From: Luteibacter sp. OK325
GTDB taxonomy: Bacteria; Pseudomonadota; Gammaproteobacteria; Xanthomonadales; Rhodanobacteraceae
NCBI RefSeq assembly: GCF_003050935.1
Contig: NZ_QAOX01000003.1
Coordinates: 62,001 to 126,000, forward strand
Direction of reading: 5' to 3'
DNA: 64,000 nucleotides
The notes beneath the pieces are model-generated. The model worked only from the letters and a program-made list of their open reading frames with translations. It was not told the DNA's origin and did not search any database. Of this stretch, positions 36,068-45,892 are shown one piece after another (position 1 is the stretch's first letter; every line of letters begins with the position of its first letter). The position numbers were made by a program, and so were the translations under genes.

Positions 36068-37825
36068 TCAAGGCTTGAGCTTCCGCTCGGTCCGCTCCAG
36101 GGAAGCGTTCTTCGGATCGATGCGACGCACTTCGTTGAGCACCTTGCGGGCTTCGTCCTGCTCGCCGCGGTTCCACAGCACTTCGGCGAGGTGGACGCCA
36201 ATGTCGGCATCCTTGCGCCTGAGCCAGGCGCTTCGCAGGGTGCTTTCGGCCTGGTCGAGCTGACCCTGGCGAAACTTCAGCCAACCCCAGGAATCCGCGA
36301 CCGACGGGTCGTCTGGACGCGCGCTGCGAGCGGCCTGGATCAGGCTCTGCGCCTCGCCGAGGTCGCGATCGTTGTCGGCCAGCGTGTACCCGAGCGCATT
36401 GCTCGCCTCGATGTCACCCGGTTTGATCTCAAGCACCTTGCGGAAGTCCGCCACGGACTGGTCGATCTTTCCGGCTTCCGCGTAGGCGAGACCGCGGCCG
36501 TAGAGCATGTCGGTGTCGTCGGGCTTGACGCGCAGCGCCTTGTCATATGAAGCCGCGGCGGCGTCGAACTGGCGGGCATCCATGTACAGCTCGCCGTCGA
36601 GTGCAAACGCCTTGAGCAACTGCTCGGGGCGATCCGCATAGGTCGTCTGCAGCTCGGCGACGACTTCGTGTGCGTCGTCGTCCTTGCCTTGCAGGTGCAG
36701 CACGACGGCGCTGCGCACCGAGGCGTCGTAGATGTGCGGATCGTCGTCGCTGACCGCCGCATACCAGTCGAGCGCATCTTCCTGTTTGCCAAGCAGCTCA
36801 GCCAACTGGCCCAGGGTAAAAGCGTTGTCCGACTGGACGCTGTCCGGCTGGTGGCGGATCTCTTCATAGAGGCGACCCACGGCCGCCTTGTCGTCGGCGC
36901 GGGCGGCCAGCGTCATCCGCATCGTATAGGTGTCGCTGTCCTGGGCCCCGGTGGAGAGCAGCTTCGCGGCCGCCTTTTCGTCGCCTCCCTGCGCCAGTAC
37001 GCTGGCATAGGCCAGGCGCAGACGGGTGTTCCGGGGGTCCTTGGCGACCGCCTTGGCGAAGAGCTTCTTCGCGCCCTCCTTGTCGCCAGCGCGGAATTTC
37101 TGCTGCGCGGCCCAGGCGTACGTGGTGCCGTCGTGGAAACGCGCCATGGCTCCGTCACCGACGGATTTTGCGTAGTCGTGCCGACCCAGGTTCTCGCCCA
37201 GCTCGCTCATGGCCAGCCATGCGCTGGAATCGTTGGGCAAGCGCTGCGGCGTAGCGACCCGCTCGAGCAGGACACCCGCCTGGGCAGCGTCGCGTGCACT
37301 CATCAGGGTGCGGCCGATCTCGCGCCAGGCGTCCGGGTCGCCGGTGGCGATCATGGCATTGAGCTGACGCTCCGCTTCCACGGTATCGCCCCGATCCAGG
37401 GCCACCCGCGCCCTGCCCTCGGCCAGATCCAGCGGCTTGCCGTGGAGCGCGGCCCAGCGGTCAAGCGCCTTGGTGGCGGCGGCCTGGTCGTGCACCGCCA
37501 GAGCCAGCTCGGTCGCCCGTCCGGCAACCCGGGGGTCGTCGCTCAGCTGCGCCGCGTTGCCATAAGCCTCGGCGGCGGCCTTGAGATCGTTGGCAGCCAA
37601 CGCAAAATCACCCGCCATGAGTTGGGCCTGGACGTCGCGCTCGGGGGGCAGAATGGCCACCTGAAGCCGATCGAGTGGCTGGACGCCCGTTCGGGTCGCC
37701 CTGGGCGCCTCGGGGGGCGCCATGGCACAGCCGGTAGCGACGGCCGCCAGGCTGACCAGAACCACAAGATGCCGCACTTGCTTGAACTTGGACCGACCGC
37801 TCAGCACACTAGTCTCCGTCATCAT
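36068..37825 (-). CDS. TPR-repeat lipoprotein
   Basis: The ATG at 37825 gives 585 residues with a signal peptide whose lipobox is VATGCAM (VRHLVVLVSLAAVATGC), so it is probably an outer-membrane lipoprotein. The rest is a series of TPR-like helical pairs, clearest in the C-terminal third (DADIGVHLAEVLWNRGEQDE, SNALGYTLADNDRDLGEAQS, VADSWGWLKFRQGQLDQAES). The gene is commonly found next to lolB in this order. It may help envelope assembly, but no specific role is known. Upstream in-frame starts to 37867 are less likely. Confidence 0.8.
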   Translation of the reverse strand: MMTETSVLSGRSKFKQVRHLVVLVSLAAVATGCAMAPPEAPRATRTGVQPLDRLQVAILPPERDVQAQLMAGDFALAANDLKAAAEAYGNAAQLSDDPRVAGRATELALAVHDQAAATKALDRWAALHGKPLDLAEGRARVALDRGDTVEAERQLNAMIATGDPDAWREIGRTLMSARDAAQAGVLLERVATPQRLPNDSSAWLAMSELGENLGRHDYAKSVGDGAMARFHDGTTYAWAAQQKFRAGDKEGAKKLFAKAVAKDPRNTRLRLAYASVLAQGGDEKAAAKLLSTGAQDSDTYTMRMTLAARADDKAAVGRLYEEIRHQPDSVQSDNAFTLGQLAELLGKQEDALDWYAAVSDDDPHIYDASVRSAVVLHLQGKDDDAHEVVAELQTTYADRPEQLLKAFALDGELYMDARQFDAAAASYDKALRVKPDDTDMLYGRGLAYAEAGKIDQSVADFRKVLEIKPGDIEASNALGYTLADNDRDLGEAQSLIQAARSARPDDPSVADSWGWLKFRQGQLDQAESTLRSAWLRRKDADIGVHLAEVLWNRGEQDEARKVLNEVRRIDPKNASLERTERKLKP

Positions 37826-37914
37826 CGATAGGGCGCTGCAAGAGCCAGGCGCCTTGTGAGCGCACAATGCGCCCTTAGCTTAGCCGACGCCACCGAAGCC
37901 GACTCACGCCCGTC

Positions 37915-39186
37915 ATGCCACTCATCGCCCTCGGGCTCAATCACCTCTCCGCGCCGGTCAGCCTGCGTGAACAGGTGGCATTCGATGCCACGGTGGCTCC
38001 GCAGGCGCTGGACGACCTTGTCCGTCAACCGGGTGTCGAAGAGGCGATGATCCTCTCCACCTGCAACCGCACCGAGTTGTACTGCAGTGTGACCGAAGGG
38101 TTCGAGGCCGTGCCGCGCCAGTGGTTGTCGCGTCAGCATCGATTGACCCCGCAACGGCTGGACGAGTTCCTTTACCGGCATGACGAGCAGGAAGCGGTGC
38201 GTCACATGTTCCGTGTCGCCACGGGGCTGGACTCCATGGTGCTGGGCGAACCGCAGATCCTCGGCCAGGTGAAGGACGCCTACCAGCAGGCCCGCTCGGC
38301 GCAGAGCCTTCGCGCGCCGATGGAACGCCTGCTCCAGCACACCTTCGCGGTGGCCAAGCGGGTCCGTACCGATACACGCATCGGCGCGCATACCGTCTCC
38401 GTCGCCTACACGGCCGTTCGCCTTGCCGAGCAGGTGTTCACCGACCTGCGCCAGGCCTGCGTGCTGTTGATCGGCGCCGGCGAGACGATCGAGCTGGCCG
38501 CCCGGCATCTGTCCGACAAGAAAGTCCGCCGGCTGATCGTGGCCAACCGCACGCTGGAGAACGCCCAGGAGCTGGCCGGCCGCTACAGCGGCTACGCCAT
38601 CGCGCTCGCCGACCTGCCCCGGCATCTCGCCGAAGCCGACATCGTGATCACCTCCACCGCCTCGCGCCTGCCGGTGGTCACCAGACAGATGGTGGCCGAC
38701 GCCATCGCCGCACGGCGCCGCCGCCCGATGTTCATGGTGGACATCGCCGTGCCGCGCGACATCGAGCCAGAGGTCGCCCATCTCGACGACGTCTACCTCT
38801 ATGGCATCGACGACCTCAAGCAGGTGATCGACGAGAACCGCCGCTCACGCGAGCTGGCGGCCCGCGAGGCCGACGCCATCATCGACCTCCAGGTCGATCG
38901 CTACATGGCGTGGCGCCGCGCACTGAGCCTGCGCAATCCCGCCGTGGACATGCGCGTCGCGGCCGAGGCGCAGCGCGACGAGGTGTTGGCCAAGGCCCAG
39001 GCCATGGTGGCCCGGGGTCGGTCGCCGGACGAAGCGCTCGCGTTCCTTGCCAATACCCTGACCAACAAGCTGCTCCACGCACCCAGTGCGCGCCTGCGCG
39101 ATGCCGCGCTTTCCGGCGATCTCGACCTCCTCCACGCGGCCGGCCGGCTTTATGGACTGGACCCGGACGACGACGTTTCCGCATGA
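37915..39186 (+). CDS. hemA: Glutamyl-tRNA reductase
   Basis: HemA reduces Glu-tRNA to glutamate-1-semialdehyde with NADPH, the first step of tetrapyrrole synthesis. The 423-residue enzyme starts [20 protein letters not shown], has the catalytic cysteine Cys50 in [12 protein letters not shown], the [20 protein letters not shown] block, a Rossmann NADPH domain ([15 protein letters not shown]) and a C-terminal dimerisation helix. It is divergent from the TPR gene and followed by prfA after 31 bases, a conserved pair. Confidence 0.97.
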   Translation: MPLIALGLNHLSAPVSLREQVAFDATVAPQALDDLVRQPGVEEAMILSTCNRTELYCSVTEGFEAVPRQWLSRQHRLTPQRLDEFLYRHDEQEAVRHMFRVATGLDSMVLGEPQILGQVKDAYQQARSAQSLRAPMERLLQHTFAVAKRVRTDTRIGAHTVSVAYTAVRLAEQVFTDLRQACVLLIGAGETIELAARHLSDKKVRRLIVANRTLENAQELAGRYSGYAIALADLPRHLAEADIVITSTASRLPVVTRQMVADAIAARRRRPMFMVDIAVPRDIEPEVAHLDDVYLYGIDDLKQVIDENRRSRELAAREADAIIDLQVDRYMAWRRALSLRNPAVDMRVAAEAQRDEVLAKAQAMVARGRSPDEALAFLANTLTNKLLHAPSARLRDAALSGDLDLLHAAGRLYGLDPDDDVSA

Positions 39187-39217
39187 TGTGCGGCTCCTGC
39201 CACATCCCGTGCCCCGA

Positions 39218-40300
39218 ATGACCCCCTCGATCCGCCGCAAACTCGAAGCCCTGGCCGAACGGTACGAAGAAATCGGCCTGCTCCTCGCACAGCCGGACGT
39301 GCTCGCCGATGGCCAGCGCTTCCGTGATCTGTCGCGCGAATACGCGCAACTGGAACCGGTGACGCTGTCGCTGAAAGACCACGACACGGCCGAGCGCGAG
39401 CTGGCCGAGTCCAGGGCCATGCTCGACGACGCCGAAATGCGCGAGATGGCGGCCGATGACATCGCGCGCATCGAAAACCACCTGCGCGCGCTCGACGCCG
39501 ACCTCCAGCTGCTCCTGCTCCCGAAGGACCCGCGTGATGATGGCAACCTGTTCCTCGAGGTCCGTGCCGGCACGGGCGGCGATGAAGCCGCCATCTTCGC
39601 GGGCGACCTCTTCCGCATGTATGCACGCTACGCCGAGCGACAGCGCTGGCACGTGGAAATCCTGCATGCCAACGAAGGCGAGCACGGCGGGTACAAGGAA
39701 GTCGTCGCGCGCATCGAAGGCCGCGGCGCGTACTCGAAACTGAAGTTCGAGTCGGGTACGCATCGCGTGCAGCGCGTGCCGGAAACCGAATCGCAGGGTC
39801 GCATCCACACCTCGGCAGCTACCGTCGCGATCCTGCCCGAGCAGGACGAGGTCAACGACATCGAGATCCGCGACGGCGACCTGAAGGTCGACACCTTCCG
39901 CGCTTCGGGTGCGGGCGGCCAGCACGTGAACAAGACCGATTCGGCCATCCGCATCACCCACCTGCCAACCGGCACCGTCGTCGAGTGCCAGGACGAACGC
40001 AGTCAGCACAAGAACCGCGCCCGCGCGATGAGCCTGCTCAAGGCGCGGTTGCTGGATGCAGAGCGCAGCAAGCAGAGCGCCGCCCAGGCCGAGTCACGGC
40101 GCCTGCAGGTCGGCTCGGGCGACCGCAGCCAGCGTATCCGCACCTACAGCTACCCGCAGGGACGGATCACCGACCACCGCGTGAACCTCACGCTCTATCG
40201 TCTCCTCGAGACGATGCAGGGCGACCTCGATGAGCTGATCGATACGCTCACGCGGGAGCATCAGGCGGACGAGCTGCAGAACCTGATTGCGGCAAGCTGA
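39218..40300 (+). CDS. prfA: Peptide chain release factor 1
   Basis: RF1 reads UAA and UAG. The ATG at 39218 gives 360 residues, exactly the family length. The open frame upstream overlaps hemA and is not used. The catalytic GGQ is in [18 protein letters not shown] (about residues 230-247), preceded by [20 protein letters not shown]. The C-terminus [17 protein letters not shown] segment ([19 protein letters not shown]) is normal. The methyltransferase gene prmC is not adjacent. Confidence 0.97.
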   Translation: MTPSIRRKLEALAERYEEIGLLLAQPDVLADGQRFRDLSREYAQLEPVTLSLKDHDTAERELAESRAMLDDAEMREMAADDIARIENHLRALDADLQLLLLPKDPRDDGNLFLEVRAGTGGDEAAIFAGDLFRMYARYAERQRWHVEILHANEGEHGGYKEVVARIEGRGAYSKLKFESGTHRVQRVPETESQGRIHTSAATVAILPEQDEVNDIEIRDGDLKVDTFRASGAGGQHVNKTDSAIRITHLPTGTVVECQDERSQHKNRARAMSLLKARLLDAERSKQSAAQAESRRLQVGSGDRSQRIRTYSYPQGRITDHRVNLTLYRLLETMQGDLDELIDTLTREHQADELQNLIAAS

Positions 40301-40464
40301 AGAGCATCGCCGCTGAAGCGGCTCCCACAAAGAGCATCGCCGCTGAAGCGGCTCCCACAAAGAGCATTGCCGCTGAAGCGGCCCCCACAAGAAGCTGCGA
40401 TCCCCCTGTGGGAGCCGCTTCAGCGGCGATAGCTTCGTGTAGGAGCCGATTCATCGGCGATGGG
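40301..40464. repeat. REP array with three exact-period 30-base tandem units
   Basis: Units at 40301, 40331 and 40361 repeat AGAGCATCGCCGCTGAAGCG plus GCTCCCACAA with a 30-base period. The third has two changes. An inverted GTGGGAGCCGCTTCAGCGGC unit (40409) and a GTAGGAGCCGATTCATCGGC unit (40439) follow. This is the largest REP array of the window and separates prfA from ppk2. Confidence 0.9.
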
Positions 40465-40531
40465 TGCTCGCGCAAAACTTACACTTCCTGCTTCACAATG
40501 CCGACCACCTCTCCCTGTGGACGGCGAACCG

Positions 40532-41308
40532 ATGGGCAAGAAGAAAAAGAAAGCCTACGAGCAAGACCTCGAGGCACTGCAGATTGAACTGGTCGGCCTT
40601 ACGCGCTGGCTGCGCGCTACCGGCAAGCGCATGCTGGTGATCCTCGAAGGGCGAGACGCCGCCGGCAAGGGCGGCACCATCAAGGCCATCACGGACAAGC
40701 TCGACACCCGCGCCGCACGCGTGGTTGCCCTGGGCAAGCCATCGCAGACCGAAGACGGCCAGTGGTTCTTCCAGCGCTACGTGACGCAGCTTCCAACCGC
40801 TGGTGAGCTCGTGCTGTTCGACCGCAGCTGGTACAACCGCGCCGTCGTCGAACCAGCCATGGGCTTCTGCACTGACGACCAGTACGACGCCTTCATGAAG
40901 GCCTGCCCGGCCTTCGAAAAGTTGCTCGCCGACGACGGCATTATCCTGTTGAAGTACTGGCTCTCGGTCGACCAGGACCTCCAGGAAGAACGCTTCGCCG
41001 AGCGCGCGGCTGATCCGCTGAAACGCTGGAAACTTTCTCCCGTAGACCTCAAGGCCCGGGAGAAATACGTCGAGATGGGCGACCTGCGCGACGCGATGAT
41101 CCAGCACACCCATACCGCCGATGCGCCGTGGTTCGTCGCCGACTTCAACGACCAGAAAGAAGGCCGGCTCAACCTGATCCGCCACCTGCTCGACCAGGTG
41201 CCCGACAAACTCACGCCCGACAAGGAATTCGACCTGCCGCCACTGAAGGGCAAGCCAAAGAAGGACAAGGTCACCGCCAAGGCGGAGAAGGTGCCGAAGG
41301 TCTACTGA
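40532..41308 (+). CDS. ppk2: Polyphosphate kinase 2
   Basis: PPK2 transfers phosphate between polyphosphate and nucleoside diphosphates, usually making NTP. From ATG 40532 the product has 258 residues. Walker A is ILEGRDAAGKGGTIKAITDK, Walker B and lid are LVLFDRSWYNRAVVEPAMGF, and KYWLSVDQDLQEERFAERAA follows. This is a one-domain (class I style) enzyme. The N-terminus MGKKKKKAYEQ and C-terminus are lysine rich. The stop overlaps that of the convergent ctaG-like gene by seven bases. Confidence 0.93.
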   Translation: MGKKKKKAYEQDLEALQIELVGLTRWLRATGKRMLVILEGRDAAGKGGTIKAITDKLDTRAARVVALGKPSQTEDGQWFFQRYVTQLPTAGELVLFDRSWYNRAVVEPAMGFCTDDQYDAFMKACPAFEKLLADDGIILLKYWLSVDQDLQEERFAERAADPLKRWKLSPVDLKAREKYVEMGDLRDAMIQHTHTADAPWFVADFNDQKEGRLNLIRHLLDQVPDKLTPDKEFDLPPLKGKPKKDKVTAKAEKVPKVY

Positions 41309-42153
41309 CGCGCCGCGGCGCGCCGTACGGGTGTCCTGCGCGGCAGGCGCCCGTTGCGCGAAAGCCTCAGCCACTGGCGCAAGGCCAGCAGGCCGCCAGC
41401 GGATTCGATCATCGCCGCGGGCACCCACATGATCACGCCGCCGATCAGCTGGCCGGTGAGTACGTTGAGAGTGAAGGCGCGGCCGCATATCTCGAAGATC
41501 GGGTAGAGATCGGTTTTCGAGAACGTGACGATGGCCCCGGCGACGATCTGCGGCGTCATGGTTATCGCTGGCGACAACACGCGAATGCCGGGTGACATCC
41601 TTCCCGGTGGCTTCGGCCGGTGATCGAGCACGATCCACCAGTACGTCAGCCCCGAGAGCACCATCGACCAGTTCATGGCGCGGTAGATCCGCCAGTCCAG
41701 CATCGCCATGGTCTGCATGTCGGGAATGAGCCAGACCAGGATCAGCGCGACGAAGAGCGCGGTGACGAACGCCGGATTGAACAGGCACGCGGCAACGATC
41801 CGCCACGCAAGCGATTGTCCGGCACGACGCAGGCGCACACGCAGCCAAAACGGCAAACCAGCGCGCAGTACCGTCCCCGGATACGCCGCGATGAGCAGCA
41901 ACGGCGCAAGATGATGCAGCAATACCTGCTGGATCCGATGCATGAAGAACTCATGCTCGGCGTAATAATCGAAATACGTGTGCAGCGCCACGTAGATGAT
42001 CGCCATACCGATCCAGAACGCCGCCTGACGCAGGGGCGTCACGCTCAGGCGCCGACTTCCGGCGATGTACGTCATGGCCGTGGCGAGGAAGACCACAAGG
42101 AATACCCAGGAAAACTCCCAGGGCACGATCCATTTCATGATGCCGGCACCCAT
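41302..42153 (-). CDS. CtaG-like (caa3-type) cytochrome c oxidase assembly membrane protein
   Basis: This 283-residue protein has about seven membrane segments. The pattern matches the caa3_CtaG family: WVFLVVFLATAMTYIAGSRR, the histidine-bearing FFMHRIQQVLLHHLAPLLLI, and ALILVWLIPDMQTMAML. Members are linked to copper delivery or assembly of terminal oxidases, but no oxidase genes are in this window. ATG 42153 lies four bases after the gldG-like stop. ATG 42138 (MKWIVPWEFS) is an alternative. Confidence 0.75.
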   Translation of the reverse strand: MGAGIMKWIVPWEFSWVFLVVFLATAMTYIAGSRRLSVTPLRQAAFWIGMAIIYVALHTYFDYYAEHEFFMHRIQQVLLHHLAPLLLIAAYPGTVLRAGLPFWLRVRLRRAGQSLAWRIVAACLFNPAFVTALFVALILVWLIPDMQTMAMLDWRIYRAMNWSMVLSGLTYWWIVLDHRPKPPGRMSPGIRVLSPAITMTPQIVAGAIVTFSKTDLYPIFEICGRAFTLNVLTGQLIGGVIMWVPAAMIESAGGLLALRQWLRLSRNGRLPRRTPVRRAAARQ

Positions 42154-42157
42154 CCGC

Positions 42158-44020
42158 TCAGACGACGCGTCGGGCGCGACGCGTGCGACGCCACCCGTAG
42201 ATCAGGCCGAGCAAGGCGACAAGGCCCGGCACCAGCACGATATTGATGAACTTCAGGCGCAGGCCCAGGGCGTCGATCTCGGCGTTGAGCTGGTGTTGCA
42301 CGTCGCGCAGCTCCTTGCCGATGGCGAGCTTGCGCTGCAGGTACTGCTCCACTTCGCGACGTTGCTCCGGCGTCGCGGTGGCCGGCCCCGCCACCCCTTT
42401 CGCCGGCTGCAGTTCCGCGAGCCGCCGCTGGGTTTCGTAGAGCTCGTTCTCGAGCTCGCGTTTCTTGACCAGGAACTTGCGATCCGCCGCTGCCTGAAGG
42501 GCCTTGACCCGGGTAAACGGCCGTTGCGAATTCACCCGTCCCCGGATCGACAGCAAGGCCGTCGAGCCACCCAGGTTGTCGACCAGATTCGCCACGAAAT
42601 CGCCGTTGTTGGCAAACGGCGTCAGCTGCTGCTGTCCGAGCAGGGGCTGCACGTCGATCCAAAGGCGATCTGACAGCAGGTCCGTGTCCGCCACCAGCAC
42701 CACCTCGCCCGGACCATTGGCGACCGCGAGGTGACCCTTCTCGCGACGTTCCGGAAAAGCGGTATGGAAGGTATCGCGCAAACGCGCGGCGAGAAGGTAG
42801 CGCTCGTGGGTCGGCTCGTAGTTGTCGAGGAGGCTGGTCGGGTCGCCCGCCGAATCGCGCACGCGCTGGGCCGGCACGATGGCCGCTTCGTCCGATGTCT
42901 GCACCAACGGGATCAGCCGGGCCTTCGTGTCCTGCGCGAGTTCGAAGAAGCCGGCCGTCGAGAAGTTGATCCGCTGCAGGCTCGCCGTCACCACGTCGTC
43001 ATGGTTCAGATCCTGCGCGCCCAGCCCGAGCATGGCCGGATGGCCGATGCTGTTGCCATTGAGTTCGATGGTCAGCGCCTGCGAGCGATCCAGCACCACA
43101 CGGGTCGGGTCGAAGACGACCCCCCAGTTCTGGAACAGACGCGGCAGATTGGAGTCGTGATCGTCGACCGTACCGTGCGAGTCGACCAGCGGCGTGGCGT
43201 CCATCTCCGCATCGGGATCGACGAAAACAACCAGATGACCGCCACGCAGCACGAACTGGTCGATCGCATACTGCGCGTCCTCCGAAAGGTGTTTCGGATG
43301 GATGAGCAGCAGCACACTGATCGAAGGATCGATGTGGGTGACGCTATCGGGGTCGATCGCCGTGACGTCGGCCAGCTGGTCGAGCTGACGCATCAGCGTC
43401 CAGGGCGCCTCGCCGATCACCAGGTTGCCTTCCACGGGCAGGGAACTCATCACACCCAGCCGCGGCTTCCTGGGCATACCCAACTCGTAGAGCAGCTTGG
43501 CGATGTCGTACTCGACAAAGGCCTCGCGCGCCGGATCGAAGAAGGGAATCGCCTGCGGTGCGGTATCGCCGGGCCCACCACTACCGACCAGGCCGAAGAA
43601 AACGCGCTCGCCGTTGCTGCCGCCGCTGGCGGGAGTGAGGCCATAACTTTCGGCAGCGTCTTCGTCGTCCGAGTAGGGCACCGGATCGATCACCCGCAGA
43701 CGGATCCGTCCGTGCGCACGGACGGCAATCTCGCGAAGCATCTCGTGCACGCGCTGCTCGTAACTGCGCAGCTGTGCAAGATCGCGCGTGGCGTGATCGG
43801 AGAAATACAGCGTGATCGTGAGCGGCTTGCGCAAGCCGTCGACGATATCCAGGGTACCCGGGGTGAGCGTGTAGATGCGGTCGGATGTGAGGTCGACGCG
43901 CGCCGTGCGCAGTGACAGCGAACTGATCGCAACCGTCACCAGGAAAAGCACGACGATGCCGAGCAGCGAAAGCCGCAGCAGGAAGGGACGGGAGAGATGC
44001 AGATGACGCGACATCTTCAT
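42158..44020 (-). CDS. GldG-like ABC transporter auxiliary protein
   Basis: The 620-residue product starts at ATG 44020, overlapping the permease stop (ATGA). There is a membrane segment near the N-terminus (LRLSLLGIVVLFLVTVAISS), a long extracytoplasmic domain of the ABC_transp_aux/GldG type (VDLTSDRIYTLTPGTLDIVD; LLLIHPKHLSEDAQYAIDQF), a coiled-coil stretch (about 510-590), and a C-terminal membrane anchor (FINIVLVPGLVALLGLIYGW) with an Arg-rich end. Related GldG works in Bacteroidetes gliding. Outside that group the transported substrate is unknown. Confidence 0.82.
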   Translation of the reverse strand: MKMSRHLHLSRPFLLRLSLLGIVVLFLVTVAISSLSLRTARVDLTSDRIYTLTPGTLDIVDGLRKPLTITLYFSDHATRDLAQLRSYEQRVHEMLREIAVRAHGRIRLRVIDPVPYSDDEDAAESYGLTPASGGSNGERVFFGLVGSGGPGDTAPQAIPFFDPAREAFVEYDIAKLLYELGMPRKPRLGVMSSLPVEGNLVIGEAPWTLMRQLDQLADVTAIDPDSVTHIDPSISVLLLIHPKHLSEDAQYAIDQFVLRGGHLVVFVDPDAEMDATPLVDSHGTVDDHDSNLPRLFQNWGVVFDPTRVVLDRSQALTIELNGNSIGHPAMLGLGAQDLNHDDVVTASLQRINFSTAGFFELAQDTKARLIPLVQTSDEAAIVPAQRVRDSAGDPTSLLDNYEPTHERYLLAARLRDTFHTAFPERREKGHLAVANGPGEVVLVADTDLLSDRLWIDVQPLLGQQQLTPFANNGDFVANLVDNLGGSTALLSIRGRVNSQRPFTRVKALQAAADRKFLVKKRELENELYETQRRLAELQPAKGVAGPATATPEQRREVEQYLQRKLAIGKELRDVQHQLNAEIDALGLRLKFINIVLVPGLVALLGLIYGWRRTRRARRVV

Positions 44021-44751
44021 CGCGTCCTCTTCAGGTCGAGGACCACGACGCTCGCAGCCAGCCACGCCACGATGGTCGCGAAGAAGTAGACCAGGTCACG
44101 CAGGTCGAGCACGCCCCGCGCGATCGCATTGGCGTGGCGCGAGATACTGATCTGGCCGAGCGCACCGATGGCCCTCGGTGGCACGGCATCCTGGAAGAAA
44201 TCGAGCACCTGCGGCTGGCCGGCGAGCAACAGCAGGAAGCACACTGCCGCGGTAAGAATGAAGGCGATGATCTGGCTGCGCGTCGCCGTGGACATGCAGG
44301 TGCCAATGGCGATGAAGGCGCCAGCCATGAGCCAGCTACCCACGTAGCCGGCGAGGATCACGCCGTTGTCGGGGTCACCGAGGTAGTTCACCGTGATCCA
44401 GATCGGAAAGGTCAACAGCAGGCAGATACCGATGAAGGCCCAGGCGGCAAGGAACTTGCCGAGCACGGCCTGCGATATCGACACTGGCAGGGAAAACAGC
44501 AGTTCCAGCGTGCCCGAGGCGCGCTCCTCGGCCCACATCGACATCGTCACCGCGGGTACGAGCACGAGATAGAGCCACGGATGCATGTCGAAGAAGGGCT
44601 GCAGGTCGGCAAGACCGCGGTCGTAAAAGTCGCCCGTGTAGAACGTGAGAACCCCGGCCATGACCAGGAAGATCACCATGAACACGTAGGCCACCGGCGT
44701 AACGAAGTAGCTCCACAGCTCGCGGCGCATGATCGCCGTTACGCCGCTCAT
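44017..44751 (-). CDS. ABC transporter permease (GldF-like)
   Basis: From ATG 44751 (MSGVTAIMRRELWSYFVTPV) the product has 244 residues and six membrane segments of the ABC-2 type, including VAYVFMVIFLVMAGVLTFYT and EERASGTLELLFSLPVSISQ, a signature of GldF-like permeases. It overlaps the ATPase gene upstream (ATGA at 44751) and the gldG-like gene downstream (ATGA at 44020), so all three are translationally coupled. Confidence 0.85.
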   Translation of the reverse strand: MSGVTAIMRRELWSYFVTPVAYVFMVIFLVMAGVLTFYTGDFYDRGLADLQPFFDMHPWLYLVLVPAVTMSMWAEERASGTLELLFSLPVSISQAVLGKFLAAWAFIGICLLLTFPIWITVNYLGDPDNGVILAGYVGSWLMAGAFIAIGTCMSTATRSQIIAFILTAAVCFLLLLAGQPQVLDFFQDAVPPRAIGALGQISISRHANAIARGVLDLRDLVYFFATIVAWLAASVVVLDLKRTR

Positions 44752-45683
44752 GCCTGTGCCCCGCGCGGCTGCGTGGTGATCTGCCGGAACACCTCGTCGA
44801 GGCGTCCCTGCTCGAGCTGGATTTCCGACACTTCGAGGTTCTGCGTACGCAACAAGGCCTGCACTTCTTCGAGGATCGGCTGACTGTTCCTGGGGAACAC
44901 CGTGACGCGGCCGTCGAGCGGATCCACTTCCACCGATGCAACGTTCGGGATGCGCGCCAGCATTTCCCGGGACACGCCGCTGCCCGCGGCACTGAACGAC
45001 ACGGCGCCGTGGTAGCGCGAGCGCGCTTCCAGCTCGGCAGGGGTCGCGTCGGCGAGCAGGCGACCGTTGGCGATGATCGCCACGCGATTGCACAGCGCGT
45101 GCACTTCTTCGAGCAGATGGGTGGAGATCAGGATGGTGCGTTCGCGCGCCATCGCGTCGATAAGCATGCGCACCGAGTGCTTCTGGTTCGGATCGAGGCC
45201 GTCCGTCGGCTCGTCCAGCATCAGCACCGGCGGGTCGTGCAGGATCGCCTGTGCAAGGCCCACGCGCCGGCGCAGCCCCTTCGACAAGGTGCCAATGGTC
45301 TGCTCGAGCACGTCTTCCAGTTCGAGCCGCATCACTACTTCGTCGAAACGACGGAAGGCGATGTCCCGGTCCAGGCCGCGCACGCGAACCATGAAGACCA
45401 GGAACTCCCGGATGGTCATCTCGCCATAGCTGGGCGCACCCTCGGGCAGGTAGCCCAGGGCCCGTTTGGCGGCGAGGGGTTCCTTGCGTACATCGTGTCC
45501 ACAAACCCGGGCCGTACCCGACGTGGGCGCTAGGAAGCCGGCAATCATGCGCATGGCGGTCGACTTGCCCGCGCCATTGGGCCCCAACAGCCCAAGCACC
45601 TGGCCCGGCTCGGCGCGCAGGGTCAGGGCGTCCACCGCAATCAGCGGCCCATAACAACGAGTAAGTCGGTCGGTCTCGATCAT
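44748..45683 (-). CDS. ABC transporter ATP-binding protein (GldA-like)
   Basis: The 311-residue product starts at ATG 45683 (MIETDRLTRCYGPLIAVDAL). It shows Walker A GLLGPNGAGKSTAMRM, the signature LSKGLRRRVGLAQAILHDPP, Walker B VLMLDEPTDGLDPN and the switch histidine in ISTHLLEE. A C-terminal extension after residue 220 contains a ferredoxin-like domain found in this ATPase subfamily. It powers the permease pair encoded just downstream. Confidence 0.9.
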   Translation of the reverse strand: MIETDRLTRCYGPLIAVDALTLRAEPGQVLGLLGPNGAGKSTAMRMIAGFLAPTSGTARVCGHDVRKEPLAAKRALGYLPEGAPSYGEMTIREFLVFMVRVRGLDRDIAFRRFDEVVMRLELEDVLEQTIGTLSKGLRRRVGLAQAILHDPPVLMLDEPTDGLDPNQKHSVRMLIDAMARERTILISTHLLEEVHALCNRVAIIANGRLLADATPAELEARSRYHGAVSFSAAGSGVSREMLARIPNVASVEVDPLDGRVTVFPRNSQPILEEVQALLRTQNLEVSEIQLEQGRLDEVFRQITTQPRGAQA

Positions 45684-45743
45684 TACTTCGCAGTGTAGCG
45701 AGCGGCCCAGCGGATAGCTCGCTGCGCTAGCTCGTGTGTCCAT

Positions 45744-45824
45744 TGTGGGAGCCGATTCATCGGCGAAAGGCCTCATTCGCAAACTGGACAGCCTGAGGGT
45801 TCGCCGCTGAAGCGGCTCCCACAC
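45744..45824. repeat. REP-type inverted pair upstream of the gldA-like gene
   Basis: TGTGGGAGCCGATTCATCGG faces TCGCCGCTGAAGCGGCTCCC with about 30 bases between. It lies between the terminator at 45836 and the ATPase gene. Confidence 0.85.
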
Positions 45825-45835
45825 AGAGCGGAGCA

Positions 45836-45870
45836 ACAAAAAAAAGCCCCGCCGTTTCGGGCGGGGCTTT
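45836..45870 (-). terminator. Rho-independent terminator of the SRPBCC-domain gene
   Basis: On the minus strand AAAGCCCCGCC and GGCGGGGCTTT pair around CGAAAC and run into a nine-base T tract. It starts about 23 bases past the stop at 45893. Confidence 0.9.
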
Positions 45871-45892
45871 CGGGTGTTGCCTGGAGCGAAAC

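Noticed and set aside
40301-40390. CRISPR array
   Set aside because: Three 30-base units repeat head to tail without unique spacers, and the unit is a REP palindrome found elsewhere. No cas genes are present.
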